Of a DNA stretch of 64,000 nt, positions 36,669 to 48,679 are shown piece after piece (the stretch's first letter is position 1; each line of letters opens with the position of its first letter). Source of the DNA: Combretum micranthum (taxonomy: Eukaryota; Streptophyta; Magnoliopsida; Myrtales; Combretaceae); NCBI GenBank assembly GCA_024138025.1, contig JAMXBD010000023.1, forward strand, positions 868,001 through 932,000, given 5' to 3'. The position numbers were made by a program, and so were the translations under genes. Under the pieces are notes generated by a model. It did not search any database. It worked only from the letters and a program-made list of their open reading frames with translations, and was not told where the DNA came from.

Positions 36669-37187
36669 GGTAAAGCTTTTTTTTTTTTTTTCTTTTCCTG
36701 TATTCTTAGTCATTCCTTCTTTCAAATATCAATATTATTTAATATTTTAGTAAAAATAAAAACATTATTAGAGTTGGGCTCAGCTAATGTACCCTTCGTT
36801 GAAGGCCATTCTAACTTTCCTAGAGGTATAGGATGATTGAAATCAACTAATGTGCCCTTTTGTTACAAATAAAAAAAGTGCCCTTTGACTATAATCTTAT
36901 TATAGAGAAAAAGTAGCTATAGTGGAGATTCCTTTTTTTCTGATAAATCATTTCTTCGAACAGAAAGAAATCGTAGAAACAGTTAATTGAAATCTCAAAT
37001 TTTTAATTTTTTATTTCAATCTAAGAATAATTGATTAAAGCAAAACCATAGTCTAGATATACATTACGTTGAACTCAATAAAAGGGTGAATTGAGTTTAA
37101 TGCAAATAATGTGTGCTTTTTATTTCAATTTAATACAGCAAATAAATTACAACTACATGGTTAATGAATAGTGAAGAGAAAAATATC
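36669..37187. other. AT-rich region, no gene recognised
   Basis: Begins with a poly-T tract and contains two similar phrases (CAGCTAATGTACCCTTCGTT; CAACTAATGTGCCCTTTTG) 80 bp apart, a small decayed duplication. Confidence 0.35.
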
Positions 37188-37384
37188 AAATTTGGTACAT
37201 GAATTTGCATGAAAGTTTGATTCAATACTTGAATTCAGCGACCAATTTAATATCTAATTAAATTTTGTTAGGGAGGTTGTGCAAATAGCCATGAAAAAAT
37301 TGAATTGGGTATTTAATTAGCTACTTCAAAATTTAGATACTAATTTGAATTTTCGTGCAAAGTTTATGTACCAAATTTACCTCT
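37188..37384. mobile_element. Foldback MITE (~200 bp)
   Basis: AAATTTGGTACATGAATTTG at the left pairs in inverted orientation with TTATGTACCAAATTTACC at the right, each arm ~75 bp. The style matches 32565-32851. Confidence 0.6.
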
Positions 37385-37404
37385 AATCTAGGATGTTACT
37401 ACAC

Positions 37405-37512
37405 CTTTTTTTTTTATTTTTTTTGCTATTATAATGGAGGAATGAGGATTCGAACCTAGTACTTCTTATCTGAGAGACCAGAGAGATGTCACTAGAATAC
37501 AATACCATAAGT
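37405..37512 (-). mobile_element. tRNA-derived SINE
   Basis: On the minus strand: a head with TCTAGTGACATCTCTCTGG, a Pol III B box AGGTTCGAATCC (37446-37457), and an A-rich tail (37405-37424). Near-identical 13-bp duplications flank it: GATGTTACTACAC (37392-37404) and GATGTTACCACAC (37513-37525). This is the hallmark of LINE-assisted insertion. Confidence 0.8.
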
Positions 37513-37525
37513 GATGTTACCACAC

Positions 37526-39430
37526 ATTTATTAATCAATATTATAAGCTCAATAAAGCTTACATAAGTTCTTACTATCACTCATGGAATATAAGAGTAAT
37601 ACCTTATTATAAGATAGCAAATTTTTCACAATAAGCACCACTCAAACGATCTTGATTTGAAATCACAAATTTAAGTAAGAGAGGCAAATTAAATGAATGA
37701 AGCCAAAGATTATTTTCTTTACAAGTGATGAGCTCTAATAATTGATAGAATTTTGGTTTGTCTTCTATTTATAACATTTCAAAATTTTGGACATCTATCC
37801 CCCTATAACAAAGACAATTTAACAACTATCTTTAGCCTTAGTGTCCAAACTCCTAGTGGTCTAGCATCCTAAATCTAGCTAGAAATTGCTTGGTGTTGAA
37901 ATACTAGCTTATAGGAATTCAGCCTCCTTGCTAATCACAAAATGATCAATGGCTCGCTCTACAATTAGTGTTCCTTCTCCTTACCCTGACCTCTAAACTG
38001 TAATTACTGATTTGGGATCAACAACTATTGAGCATGCTAGTATCTAGAGACCTTATCCAAGTGTCCATATTGTATCTGCTATTGCAAGATCAATAGCTTT
38101 TGATCAAGCTAATGTCTATACTTAATGCCTCTACATTTGAATGCTTGCCACAATGTAGGAAGGGGTTATTAAAAAGATAGTTTAAGCAAGTGGATTTGTA
38201 ACATAAGATTCCAACATGCATCACAATTTGTAATTTTACACCTTCCAACATAGGTATGGTTTTATGCTAAGTTTCATGAAGTGATGATAATGCCTAATTA
38301 AAGTTTGATTTCCATAAAATTAGTCTAATTATTCATAGTTTTCGTGTGGGTGGTTAAACTTTTACTTACTTGAGCTATTTTTGCTTTAAGTCCTTCTTGA
38401 GAACGTTTGATTGATGACTGTAATCACTTAATTTAAACATGTTCTACTCTACTTGTTTTCGGTACCAATAGGTCTATGGTTTTGATGTGGGCTCTAATGA
38501 GGCTCAAAAGTTGGTCATGTTTATAATTTTTTTAAAAAAAATTTATGCTTGTAATAGATTCATTTATAGGTTTGTAAAATTTGAAAATAATGAAAAAATA
38601 GCCGAAAATTTACCATATTTTTCATAAAATGTAATAAACAATTTCTTCAGGTAAAATGAGTTAGGAACATACACAGTTAAGATTGTTTTATATTTATTAA
38701 TTAAATTATATATTTGGCTAATTAAGATCGTTTTATATTTATCACTTAAATTATATATGTGGCTAAACTAATTTGTTTGATGTGCTTGAGGCATGACATT
38801 TTGCTAATACTTTTAATAACAGATTTATTATCCGTTACAGATTTATGATAGCATTTCTATCTCTAATAATAACAAAACTCACCTCTAATTCTTTGTGAAT
38901 TATAACAAATTTTTATATAATTTTAAAATTATGTCACAAATCTATTTTCAATATATTTTAATTGAAATTAATATAATATTTATTGATATTTTTTATCACT
39001 AATTTGTCTCTAATATCCTATAAGATGTTATATAAAAATTTGAAAATAACTACAAAAGATATATATGTTAAATATACTAGATCTAGTGTATGTGAGCATA
39101 CAATATTTATATTTTATGTTAGTTTTTATATTATATTATTGAAATGCATTACTTTAACAATAGTATATTAAAATTTTTTATATAATATGCTATTATGTAT
39201 ATAATATTATATAATATATAGGGAGATAAATTTTTTGTTGTAAAATTTTCTATTTTTGAAAACTAATTTTCTTATAGCGAAACATGATATTATCAATTGA
39301 CCATTCAATTAAAATCTTTGTTACAATAATATAAATGACCTTAAGAAGATTGTAGATTAAAAATTAATATTTTTAAAATTTTTAATTATTAATTATAAAA
39401 ATAAGTCCAAATTCATATACCAAATATTAT
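37526..39430. other. AT-rich region, no gene recognised
   Basis: 37700-38250 is of more even composition and could be decayed TE coding DNA, but no family is recognisable. A 45-bp tandem duplication lies at 38676-38765. Confidence 0.35.
38676..38765. repeat. 45-bp tandem duplication
   Basis: Two adjacent 45-bp units: GTTAAGATTGTTTTATATTT... and ATTAAGATCGTTTTATATTT..., differing at only a few bases. Confidence 0.85.
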
Positions 39431-39439
39431 ACTTACCCA

Positions 39440-39802
39440 CTTTTATAGGAACTATTTAAATGGTTTTTTTTATCTGTATCTTATTTGTATTTGATTTGTA
39501 TCTCATTTGTTTAATCTGCGTATAAGTAAAAATATTTTTTTATTTATATCTATTTTTTAATAAATAATTTATTTAAAAATATCTATGTGTTGTCCGGATG
39601 GTGATGATAGAAAAAGCCCAAAATTACATAAATAAGCAGGGGCCCATTTGAGAGAAAGATGTGCCAAACTCCACCAACAAAACTTTGTACAATTGCTGAA
39701 ATCTGGCGATAAATTCGTTGCAGATCCAATCAATGTAGCTGATTTATGACTTTTGTTGTATTTTTCCTAATAACGGGACCTACTCGCCCTCCCTCCCTCT
39801 CA

Positions 39803-39843
<41 letters not shown>

Positions 39844-40610
39844 TGCCCCATCTCTTGGTTAAAAGGACCAAACGCTTACGAGGCACCTTGTGAGCTTGAG
39901 AACCTAGGACCCACATCTGCACACGCATGTTATAGTTACATGTCCTAGAAAATCAGTTCTGTCTACCCCGTTTGAATGGACCGGTTATATAAAACGTAGG
40001 ATGTGTTTGGTATTTATTATTTCCTCCTTTTCCCCTTTCCCCCTCCTTCGTTTTCTTCTGAAAATTCCTTGTATATTCAAAGATGCTACACAAAGGCCAT
40101 TATGAGACCTCCTTAAACGAAATGGACAAACAATGACCCAGAGCGTCCATATTTGAGTGCTACGCTGTACCTGCCAGCAGGTTAGACAAGTCCCATCATT
40201 CGGGAACTTATATGAATTTTGCAAAAATATCTTTGGGTAAATTCCTCTTGATAAAATGTAAAAGCGAAATGATATAATTTTTTTCAAAAAAAAAAAGGGG
40301 TACATTTTTCTTATGGAAATTTTTTGTCCTATAATAACCCATCTCTTTTATATCAATGTTACATGATTGGGTCCTGGAGGTTCTGTTTAAATAGCTTTTT
40401 CGGTAGATATAAATATTTTTTAAAATATTTTTAATAAATTATTTATAAAAAAAATAGATACAGAAATAAAACAGTTGGTAGTTCTCATGAAAAGATCAAA
40501 TTGATCAAACATAAGTAAAAAAAAAAAAAAAAAGATGCAAATCAGACATATTTATACATATCGTTTCGATACAGATGAGAAATAAACATCCAAATAGGCC
40601 CTTAAAATAA
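39440..40610. other. Low-copy-looking stretch between inverted MITE-like pieces
   Basis: 39440-39610 and 40385-40610 carry related AT-rich sequence in opposite orientations (TTTATCTGTATC; GATACAGATGAG; TTAATAAATAATTTATT). Between them 39650-40260 has normal base composition, a (CT)n tract, and TTATATAAAACG (39985), so it may be a promoter or a relocated segment. No coding exon recognised; a minus-strand open frame of 106 codons (40305-39985) resembles nothing I know. Confidence 0.4.
39789..39844. repeat. (CT)n microsatellite
   Basis: CCCTCCCTCTCAC followed by a long CT run with one TAT interruption. Confidence 0.95.
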
Positions 40611-40980
40611 TCTCATCAACTTATTTCATATCATTAGAATTTGAGCTTATATTGGTTCAATTTACTTTTTTTAAAAAAATGTAAAAATACACCTTTTATA
40701 TTTACTTAACATGCACTTAATATAATAATAATATAAAAGAAAAAAAAAAGGCTTTCAAAGTTCATACATGTTTGCTGAGAGTTGAAGTTCATTATTTTTT
40801 TATATAACTCTTTATCATGAAAGGAGAGAAGGGGATAGTAGGCAGAGTAGCTATGATTAGTTAACGATGAGATCACCTTAGAAATATTAATTATTGTCAA
40901 AGGTTCAAAACTATTTGATTTTCCATGAGGAGTTAGATGCCTCGCAAGTATAAGATCAGGATCAATAAGGAGAAGTATTA

Positions 40981-41122
40981 CACTACAAGAAAATTAATCT
41001 TTAAAAATAAAAATTGATAAAATAAATTATAATTTTATAAAAATAAATAGCGACGATAACTTTTATGATGAAAATTTACTTTAAAAAAAAAATTATCTTT
41101 AAAGCTCAATTTATTTGTAGTG
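40981..41122. mobile_element. CACTA-type MITE
   Basis: Begins CACTACAAGAAAATT and ends AATTTATTTGTAGTG. A 3-bp TTA duplication flanks it (40978-40980, 41123-41125). 142 bp, no coding capacity. Confidence 0.88.
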
Positions 41123-41125
41123 TTA

Positions 41126-41900
41126 AAACTTGCTCTGCTTGACTTGTTGTTGCAACTTTTCACTATTCAATTTTCTGCTTCAGTAGATTTGTAAGTGTGT
41201 GACATTGAGCTTTCTAACTTGAACAGGGGATAATTTATGAAATTAGTCCTTTTTTTTTTTTGGCCTTTATGAAATTAGTCTGGTTCACTTCATCAATTGT
41301 GTCTAACCCTTCTTATATTTTATTCTCTTAATCAATCCATTGAACATATGAGAAATTATAAAATAACATTGTTTATAATTAGATATTCAAAAAACTAAAA
41401 GTTGAAAATGGAATTGCACACCTTTTTTCTCTTTCAGTATAATTTTGTTATTCTTTTGTTAATTTTATCAAGGGTAACCTGATTATTTAGGGGTTTAGAA
41501 GCATATTTTTGAAATTTTCAATTTTAAAACATGAAATTATAAAGACAAAGAATTAAGTCATATAGTGTAGATATAAAAAATATAATATAATTCATATTTT
41601 TTATAATTCTTTTTCCACATCCAATACTCTAAAGGGAAGTAAAATTCGCCGTCTGAATCGGTAAAATTCTCTAATTCTCACAAATTGAGAACCTATGTTT
41701 CATAGATTGGAAATTTAATAGACTAAATCAACTAGGTCAAAAAATAATAAAAGAAAAAAAAATTGAGGAAAATATATTACTTTCAAGTTGCACAGGCACG
41801 TTTTATCTATTAGGCCTGCCAAAAATAAAAGATTATGATGTGTTGAAGGATAGATGAGTACCCTGAGTAATCTGCTTGTCACGCATAAGGAAAAAATAAT
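41126..41900. other. AT-rich region, no gene recognised
   Basis: Only homopolymer and short AT tracts stand out, such as poly-T at 41250-41262. Confidence 0.35.
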
Positions 41901-41910
41901 AATGTTTTAA

Positions 41911-42073
41911 TGATTTTGTTAAATCTGGGTTGGCCAATTCAATTCAATTTGATTAAACCTCATCTATCCTTGAGAACAATCCTACTCAATCGTGTTTTAA
42001 ACCCCAATTTTACCCATTAATCCTTCATCCTGTAACATATTCAGATCAAATTCCCCGACCGTATTTGACAACA
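41911..42073. mobile_element. Small MITE of the TGTTGTCAAA family, decayed
   Basis: Left TGATTTTGTTAAATCTGGG, right ATTTGACAACA, flanked by TTTTAA on both sides (41905-41910, 42074-42079). The interior phrase CCAATTTTACCCATTAATCC recurs in 20402-20572. Confidence 0.5.
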
Positions 42074-42079
42074 TTTTAA

Positions 42080-44118
42080 CAAAAATAAAAAAAAATCACT
42101 GAATAGAAAATAATCCTAGTGAATAAGGAAGTTAAACTCGTCTTTTAAAAGTGGCAAATTTGAATTGTAATAAATTCGTTCCTTCAAGCAATGAGTTTAG
42201 TGTAATTATAATGAAATTGTCTCTTAAAAAACAAATTAAAAAACTCCAATGAACTAGGTTTTGAAGAGACAAGTTCAATATAAGAGATGAATTTAAGTTT
42301 TTATTCTTTGGATTATAATAAACTCATCTATCTAAGAGACCAGTTTATTATTATTACACCAAACTCCTCTCTTTTTTTCTTGTCATTTTCTGTTCTAGTA
42401 TTTTTGCCATATTTTTTTAAAAATAAATATTTTCCTTCCTTCACCCCTTTTTACCAGTTACTTAAATCATGGAATATTTTGTTCTTTCCCTAAGAAATAG
42501 AATAAAGTAAATGGGAAGTTACATAGTTGTCAAAACAAACCATACCTTTAACTCTTCATTAATTACTTAAAGAGCTTTTATGTAATCTTTAATGACTGAC
42601 TCGAAAGGAGAGATTACATTCCCTTGTCATTTGTGCAATGCCCTCCTCTAGGAAGCGATACTTTTCCGTCCATGACTTTAATTCACGGGAATCCCAATTC
42701 CGCTGAAAAATCTCATAGAACACTATAATTCAATGACATGCAATGATGCAGAGGTATGCTGACTGACGACTGGTTTACTTAAGTATAAAAGGTACGCCAC
42801 TCTTAGAAAAGTCGTCCCATGAGGAGTAATAGAAAAGTCATACCTTAAAATTTATATTATTTGTAATAGAAAGGAAATGTTATAATGTTTACATCATTTA
42901 AAACTTTGTTGTCAAGAATAGACATCTTCAAGAGTAGAGCCCAGTCTACAAATTGAGGATTCATGACCGTCTTAGTTTAAAGTGAGCAAGTCCAAGCTCG
43001 AGGACTTATCAGGTCCGGAGCAGGTCAAAATCCATCCACTTCTAAACAATATATAAAATCAGCTAAGAATATACAATTCCTTAACTCATATTCTTATAAT
43101 ATTATTAATGATGTATAATTATTTATAAACAAACACATCTCTATTGAATTGAAATATAAGCAATGTAAGAATAGAGTAACATTTTAAAAGAGTAGAGTAT
43201 ACAAGAGACGAAAAAGTTTCATCTTATTTAGAAGTGAGATTCTTCTCTTAGTAGAACTTTGTATAAAGCATGGGATATGATTTTAAATTGTATTTTTTTT
43301 TAATCAAAGACTAAAGGGGAGAAAAGGGAAAGGATGTTTTAAATTATATTTATCATATGTGTTGTTGTCAATAATGCATTAAATATTATAAGTAGATAAT
43401 TAATAATTTTTATTTACATTGCAAATAGTCTAAACATTAAGACCCGTTTATTTTGAGAAAAATTATTTGTCAATGGAAAACATGTTTCCCTAAAAAAGTT
43501 TTCCTTAAAAGTAGCATATTTGAAAATATTTGGGTAATTTTATGAAAATAGTTTTTATGTTTGTATAACTTTAAGGTAACTCATATTGGTAGATTAGCTT
43601 GTAAATAGATGGTAAAATGACCTACACTATCATATTCCATAAGTTACATTCCTAAAAGCAAGCTATGAATGAAACTATGTTTTTTCTAAAACAAGGAAAA
43701 TGTTTTCCATTAATTGTCATATTTTTCATAAATAAACATAAAAAAATGAAAATATATTTTCCTGAAAAACATTTTCACTAGAATAAATAGGGAATAAATG
43801 TTATTTACTTTATTTAACTTTGTTATTATTTTTTTATTCTAAATTTATTTTATTTTTTATTTTGATAATAAAAAAAATATTAATTTTTTTTAAAGCAAGC
43901 CCAATTGAATGCATTGTGTCCACAAGTTTATCCAGTAGACTCAGCCAGAACCCGTAGACTGCTGTGGGTCCAAACCCAACTCCGATGCACCCTGCTAGGT
44001 AGGTCTTGAGGTGGACCTAGCATGGCAGAGTCAGGTTGAGTCCTAGTTTAGATTTGATCTAAGGAGATGTTTAATCAAGAATATATCTTTTAATGTTTAC
44101 TTCAATTTATAATGCAGT
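42080..44118. other. AT-rich region with a probable foldback MITE at 43441-43791
   Basis: No gene seen. 43441-43791 has inverted ends (ACCCGTTTATTTTGAG at left; CTAGAATAAATAGGG at right) and inverted GGAAAACATGTTTCC-like interiors. 42980-43045 and 43900-44040 are GC-richer scraps resembling ends of hAT MITEs but could not be bounded. Confidence 0.4.
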
Positions 44119-44465
44119 TGTAAGGACTGGCACAATTGAATATAAGAATCCTAGCGCGAATAGTCCCTCAACACATATAATATTGCAATATTACATGTAA
44201 GACTTTCTTTGAAGAAATGATTTGTATAAATGTTTGTCTAAATATACCATAAGATTCATTTATCAAAACTTTTCGTTAGAAGAAGTATAAAACTTACTAA
44301 AAAAACACTTGATTGTCTATTAATACATAAGAAACTTCATACATAATTATTATATACCAAGGCTTATGATGAAACCTTTACAAAATATGAAGCTTTACAA
44401 AAATCTTTAATAAAACATACATATATAGAAAACGCATTTATATATCTAGTACAAGAATATCATCA

Positions 44466-44557
44466 TCATAGTTGAGGAATAATCTCCAATTCATCTAGAA
44501 AATCTTCAAAATCTGATCCATAACCCAGTTGAGAATAAAACTCATCAGCATCAACAC
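44466..44557 (-). pseudogene. Third exon of the LTR-borne reading frame, minus copy
   Basis: After a CTATTTCAG acceptor the frame reads GVDADEFYSQLGYGSDFED and continues to a TGA at 44466-44468. It matches exon 3 of the plus copy at DEFY, GY and DFEDFLD, with a silent CTT/CTA change in the shared Leu. Confidence 0.5.
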
Positions 44558-44740
44558 CTGAAATAGGAGAATCATAAGCCAAAGGCCCAATACACAAGTA
44601 ACACAAAAAAATACGAAGTGACAAGCACACTCAGACTATATGAAATGCAACATCCATCAATTTATTATCTAATAATTAAGTTTGTCAAGCAACATAGGAG
44701 TATTCAAGCTTCGAAACAAGCCAAAGGGAAGCTAGGGGTC

Positions 44741-44811
44741 CTGAGTAACAACACGACACTTAAGGAATTGATATAGGCAGCCCGAATACTTATATCTCCT
44801 AGATAATCTAA
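44741..44811 (-). pseudogene. Second exon of the LTR-borne frame, broken
   Basis: The acceptor CCTTTTCAG is kept. The block is 71 nt against 72 in the plus copy, so it is out of frame. The donor GT has become GA (CTCAG|GACCCC). Confidence 0.45.
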
Positions 44812-45020
44812 CTGAAAAGGAAAGTATCTTCATCTACAGTTCACAACCATTTCATCATCTTTACTTAACTTAATCCATAATATCACTTAGTTCAATTGGT
44901 CCTATAGCCATGAACTAAATCATATTATTTCCTCTTAAGAATAAGTAAATGTTATGTCAATGCTGTTACCTTATCGACTACTCATTAAGCCACTTATAAA
45001 TCGCCATAGCGCTATGACAT

Positions 45021-45033
45021 GGGGGGGGGGGGG
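45021..45033 (+). repeat. G13 homopolymer
   Basis: A run of 13 G within the A-to-B intron-like part of the minus LTR. The plus copy has only GGGGCTTAGG at the matching place. Confidence 0.95.
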
Positions 45034-45198
45034 CCTAGCGCCTAAACTACCGTGTCCTGCTCGAGATAAGGTTGCTGGTCCTCAGACCATATTCAATGGC
45101 GAAAGCACAACCAATCAACCAATTTTTAGGTCTTTTTTAATTAAGATCAATTTAGGATATGTCTATCTTAAGCAAACAACATTCATATTACTACATAC

Positions 45199-45249
45199 CT
45201 AATATGTCTGTTAAGAAGGTACAACACACATTCAATAGACACAAATAAT
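45199..45249 (-). pseudogene. First exon of the LTR-borne frame, minus copy
   Basis: Bounded by TTCTTACAG and TTAG|GTATGTAG. 51 nt against 54 in the plus copy, so the phase is preserved, and it is open throughout. Confidence 0.45.
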
Positions 45250-45468
45250 CTGTAAGAAAAGAATTCGATAGAAAATTTGAATATATTGCACATTAAAACG
45301 TAGTTTAACATTTATATTGCAAATTTCTATTATCCACATTTTGAAACAAACTAAAGATTGAGGGTTGCTTAGAAAGAATCGTAGGGTACATTATTAAAAA
45401 AAAAAAAAAATCATGTCTAGCTTCATCATATAATGGGTTGAATGCTGATAAAAGCTTCATAGCTTATG

Positions 45469-45720
45469 TTGAGGGCAAGTCGAGAGCTCAACTTTAAGCT
45501 TCGACAGAAGCTGTACTTAATATACATTGTTTATTTTTTACCTCGATGAGTCTTACTAACCATCGTGAGTACGTCGAAGGCTCAACTTTAGGCCTCGACG
45601 GATACTAAGCTTCAAGACTTAAGGATTCGACATTATTTAGTGTTTGTCGAGGGTATGTCGAGGTCTAAATTTTGGCTGATAAATACTTAATATTAATTTT
45701 TTACCTCTCGACACTCACTT
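45469..45720 (-). repeat. Degenerate tandem motif (GTCGAGG ... CTCGAC) in the LTR
   Basis: Three loosely repeated blocks (near 45469, 45562 and 45645) each contain paired TCGAGG/CTCGAC and CTCAACTTTA-like text, spaced about 83-93 bp. The plus copy of the LTR carries a different tandem repeat at this place. Confidence 0.6.
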
Positions 45721-46850
45721 TAGGCATACGTTTAATCTGCCTTGCGATTAAAAACTAAGCCTTGATAGAACATATATAATATATGGATTATCTTTTATAC
45801 CTTAACAAACTTTTATAGAATCATAGTTAACTGCAAAATTTAATACAGAAACAACTTATATAATTATAACTTCTGCAAAACTATAGTTAACATCAAAACA
45901 TACATAAAAACAACCACCATAATAACTTCTAATATCTTTTTATCTTCAACATGAAACTTACCATCAATAACCTATCTTTAGTTCATAATGAAACTCATAT
46001 CAAAACACAATGAGAAACACAGTAAAAACAAATGGTCTTGTTTTTCTTGTATTTCTCTTGAGTAATATATCTTTGAAGACTCGATGAAAAACATAACCAA
46101 AACATCACCTACGTTTCTCTTGTTTTTCTCCTTTTCTAAATAGCACACACACACATACTTATATATATATACATATACACTCATAATATTAAACCACTTT
46201 AAGATTCAATTTAATCTTATAAATCTATTTAAATTATCAATGTATCACTTCATCTTATTAAAATAGGGTTTTCATAAACATAAAGAAAACAAACGAAAAA
46301 CAATCGTACTAGCATGTAAAACTTATCTAAACGAGCTTAACTTGGAAATGGAAACTAGTTGGAAATTTTGATGAAGAAATTCAAAGTAAAATCGTTAAAA
46401 TTTATGATAAATTTACTTTTTTCTTCTTCTCTAGAAAACAAATTTTCTTTTAGGTCTATTTTGATATGATAGTTTTAGATAATAATTTTGGTACTTATCC
46501 ACTATTTACTTTATCAGATAAACTTTGTAATTATCCACTATCTACTTTATTGACTTTTAAGGCTACTAAAATATTTGTTTTTATCTTGGGCATGGGCTTA
46601 ATTTTTAATAAAATATGTTCTAAGTCTAATCTATGCTATGAAAGCATAAGTTTTAAATTCACATACTACAAGCAATTAAATACTGACAAAAATTCACATT
46701 TTATATGAAATTCAATGCAATTAATAATTCATGCTGACTCTTCATGTTCTATTAATTTAATTATTTAATATTAAACTCGTATTTTAAGCAAAAAAAGCAT
46801 GCATGTATAAAATAAATTAAGCATAATGTTTAAGGTATTTCAATAGTATA

Positions 46851-47543
46851 CTAGAACAAAATTAAAAAATACTATTACATCCATATTTATGAATCGCAAT
46901 ATTGATTGCATTATTGAACTTGAGTAAAATGTTTCTTTGTTTGTTTTTTATTCCCCCTGCATAGAGAATAGAGGGGATATATACATACTATATATAAATC
47001 ATCTACCAATTGATTTTAACTATTCTCACACAGTAATATAAAGAGTACTAAAAGTAAATATTTTTTTGTCAATTTTGCAAGTAAACAAGGTATAAAATGT
47101 ATTCCTAGAAAATACCTATTCTATTCCACCCACTATTACCTTTAAGTAAACGATTTTTTAATGTCATATTTAATGGGTAAATTATGTAAAAAATATCACT
47201 ATTTGGAGATTAATTTGAATAAAACACTATTGAGTGATTGGGAAAAGAAATCAATATTTTACAAAGTGAGTAAAATGAGGATCCATTATTTTAACCCCTT
47301 TTGTCTATTTATTATCTACTTAATACATTTTATAACAATTTAGAATGTTTACACTTATGACTCAATTTGTGAGATGTTTATATATATATGTATATATATA
47401 TATATACTACCTACTCAAAATATTAATACTTTATTTGAACTTATCTCAAACCTAATACTCCTACTATAATTTAATTGTTATATAACTTTTATGAGTTTGA
47501 CAAAGTGATACATATTATCTATTAGTTTGCGGTTTTAATGGCA
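46851..47543. other. AT-rich region, no gene recognised
   Basis: AT-rich with a (TA)n tract near 47380-47405. Nothing coding seen. Confidence 0.35.
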
Positions 47544-47550
47544 CTAATTA

Positions 47551-47998
47551 CAATGTTGTCAAAATCGAACCGAGGTTTAATCCAGACAAGCTAGGGGGTT
47601 AAGGGTTGAGGGGTCTAACCGAAGTCATGAAAAAGTAACAATGTAAGGGATAATTTAATTATGAAAGAACAATACATGACATCACTCAATTAAATCTATA
47701 TTTGGAATCAAATTCATCAATTAACTATTAAATAAACATGATATAATGATTATATTTTATAAATTTATAATAAATATGAATAAATATTTAAATTTCTAGC
47801 TTTTTTATTTTGTTCTTTTCAGTCTTGGTCACCGATTCGACCTCTTAGGTTTCCTGGTTCGATCGCCCTTGTTGACTGGGTAACTCGGGTCTCACCGATT
47901 CAATGCAAAATGAATCTTAGGCGAGACTCGATCCGACATTAGCGGATTCCGGTCGAACCGAGTTGAATCGACCGTTCCAAGCCAATTTGACAACAATG
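47551..47998. mobile_element. MITE with CAWTGTTGTCAAA ends
   Basis: Left CAATGTTGTCAAA and right, reversed, CATTGTTGTCAAA (12 of 13). A perfect 7-bp duplication CTAATTA flanks it (47544-47550, 47999-48005). The best-preserved member of the family also at 20402 and 41911; superfamily uncertain (hAT-like). Confidence 0.8.
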
Positions 47999-48679
47999 CT
48001 AATTAGAGCAAAAAAATTTTAGTAGTCGTCATTTTCCAAATGATAGTCTATAACTTACCATTAAGCACACACAAGGCACGACAATGATGTGTTTGGTATC
48101 CTATTATCTAATATTTATTATTAAATTAGATGTGATAAAATAAGTCATAATTATATGAGTAATAAAACTCAACAAGCAAAAAATATTATTTAAAGTATTT
48201 TTTACCATTGATCGATTCAAGCATGCCACAAGAAAATCCTAAACCACGAACTAGCCTAATGATGATGGGTTCGAACTAGCCAAAGACCTATCGATATAGC
48301 TATTTCAAACCATCTAAGCCATCGATTTCAGAATCGATTAGAGAATTGGTTGAAGGAATAAATCTAGGCAGTTCCACAAAAAAAAAAAAAAATAGAAAGG
48401 AAGGGAAAAAAGAAATAAAATTAGAAGGAAAAATTTAATTAAAAATAAGAAACATATATTTAAACTATTTTCATGTGAATAGTAAAAATTTATTTACTAT
48501 TCATGACATGTAATGTGTTATTAACTAATAACACAAGTAATAAATCTATTTGAAAATCTGCGTTTTTGGGATTTATAAATAAAGTAAAACTCTTCTTTCT
48601 CTGCAATGTGAGACAACTTTTTATCTTTGTGAAACTTATCTTCATTTTAAATATTTTATAATGAGTATAAATAAATGCA

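Larger units (their letters stand above)
44119..46850 (-). mobile_element. Solo-LTR-like repeat, family A, minus copy
   Basis: Read on the minus strand it ends GTCCTTACA at 44119, the same terminus as the plus copy at 62695. Homology runs through the exon-like blocks (44.47-45.25 kb) to an upstream part (AATTAAGCCCATGCCC near 46600; AAATACCTTAAAC near 46850). No primer site or gag follows the end, so a solo LTR is the simplest reading. The start is approximate and no target duplication was confirmed. Confidence 0.6.

Noticed and set aside
39985..40305. 106-codon minus-strand frame as a host gene
   Set aside because: No recognisable domain and it begins in a poly-A/T tract; left only as part of an unassigned island.
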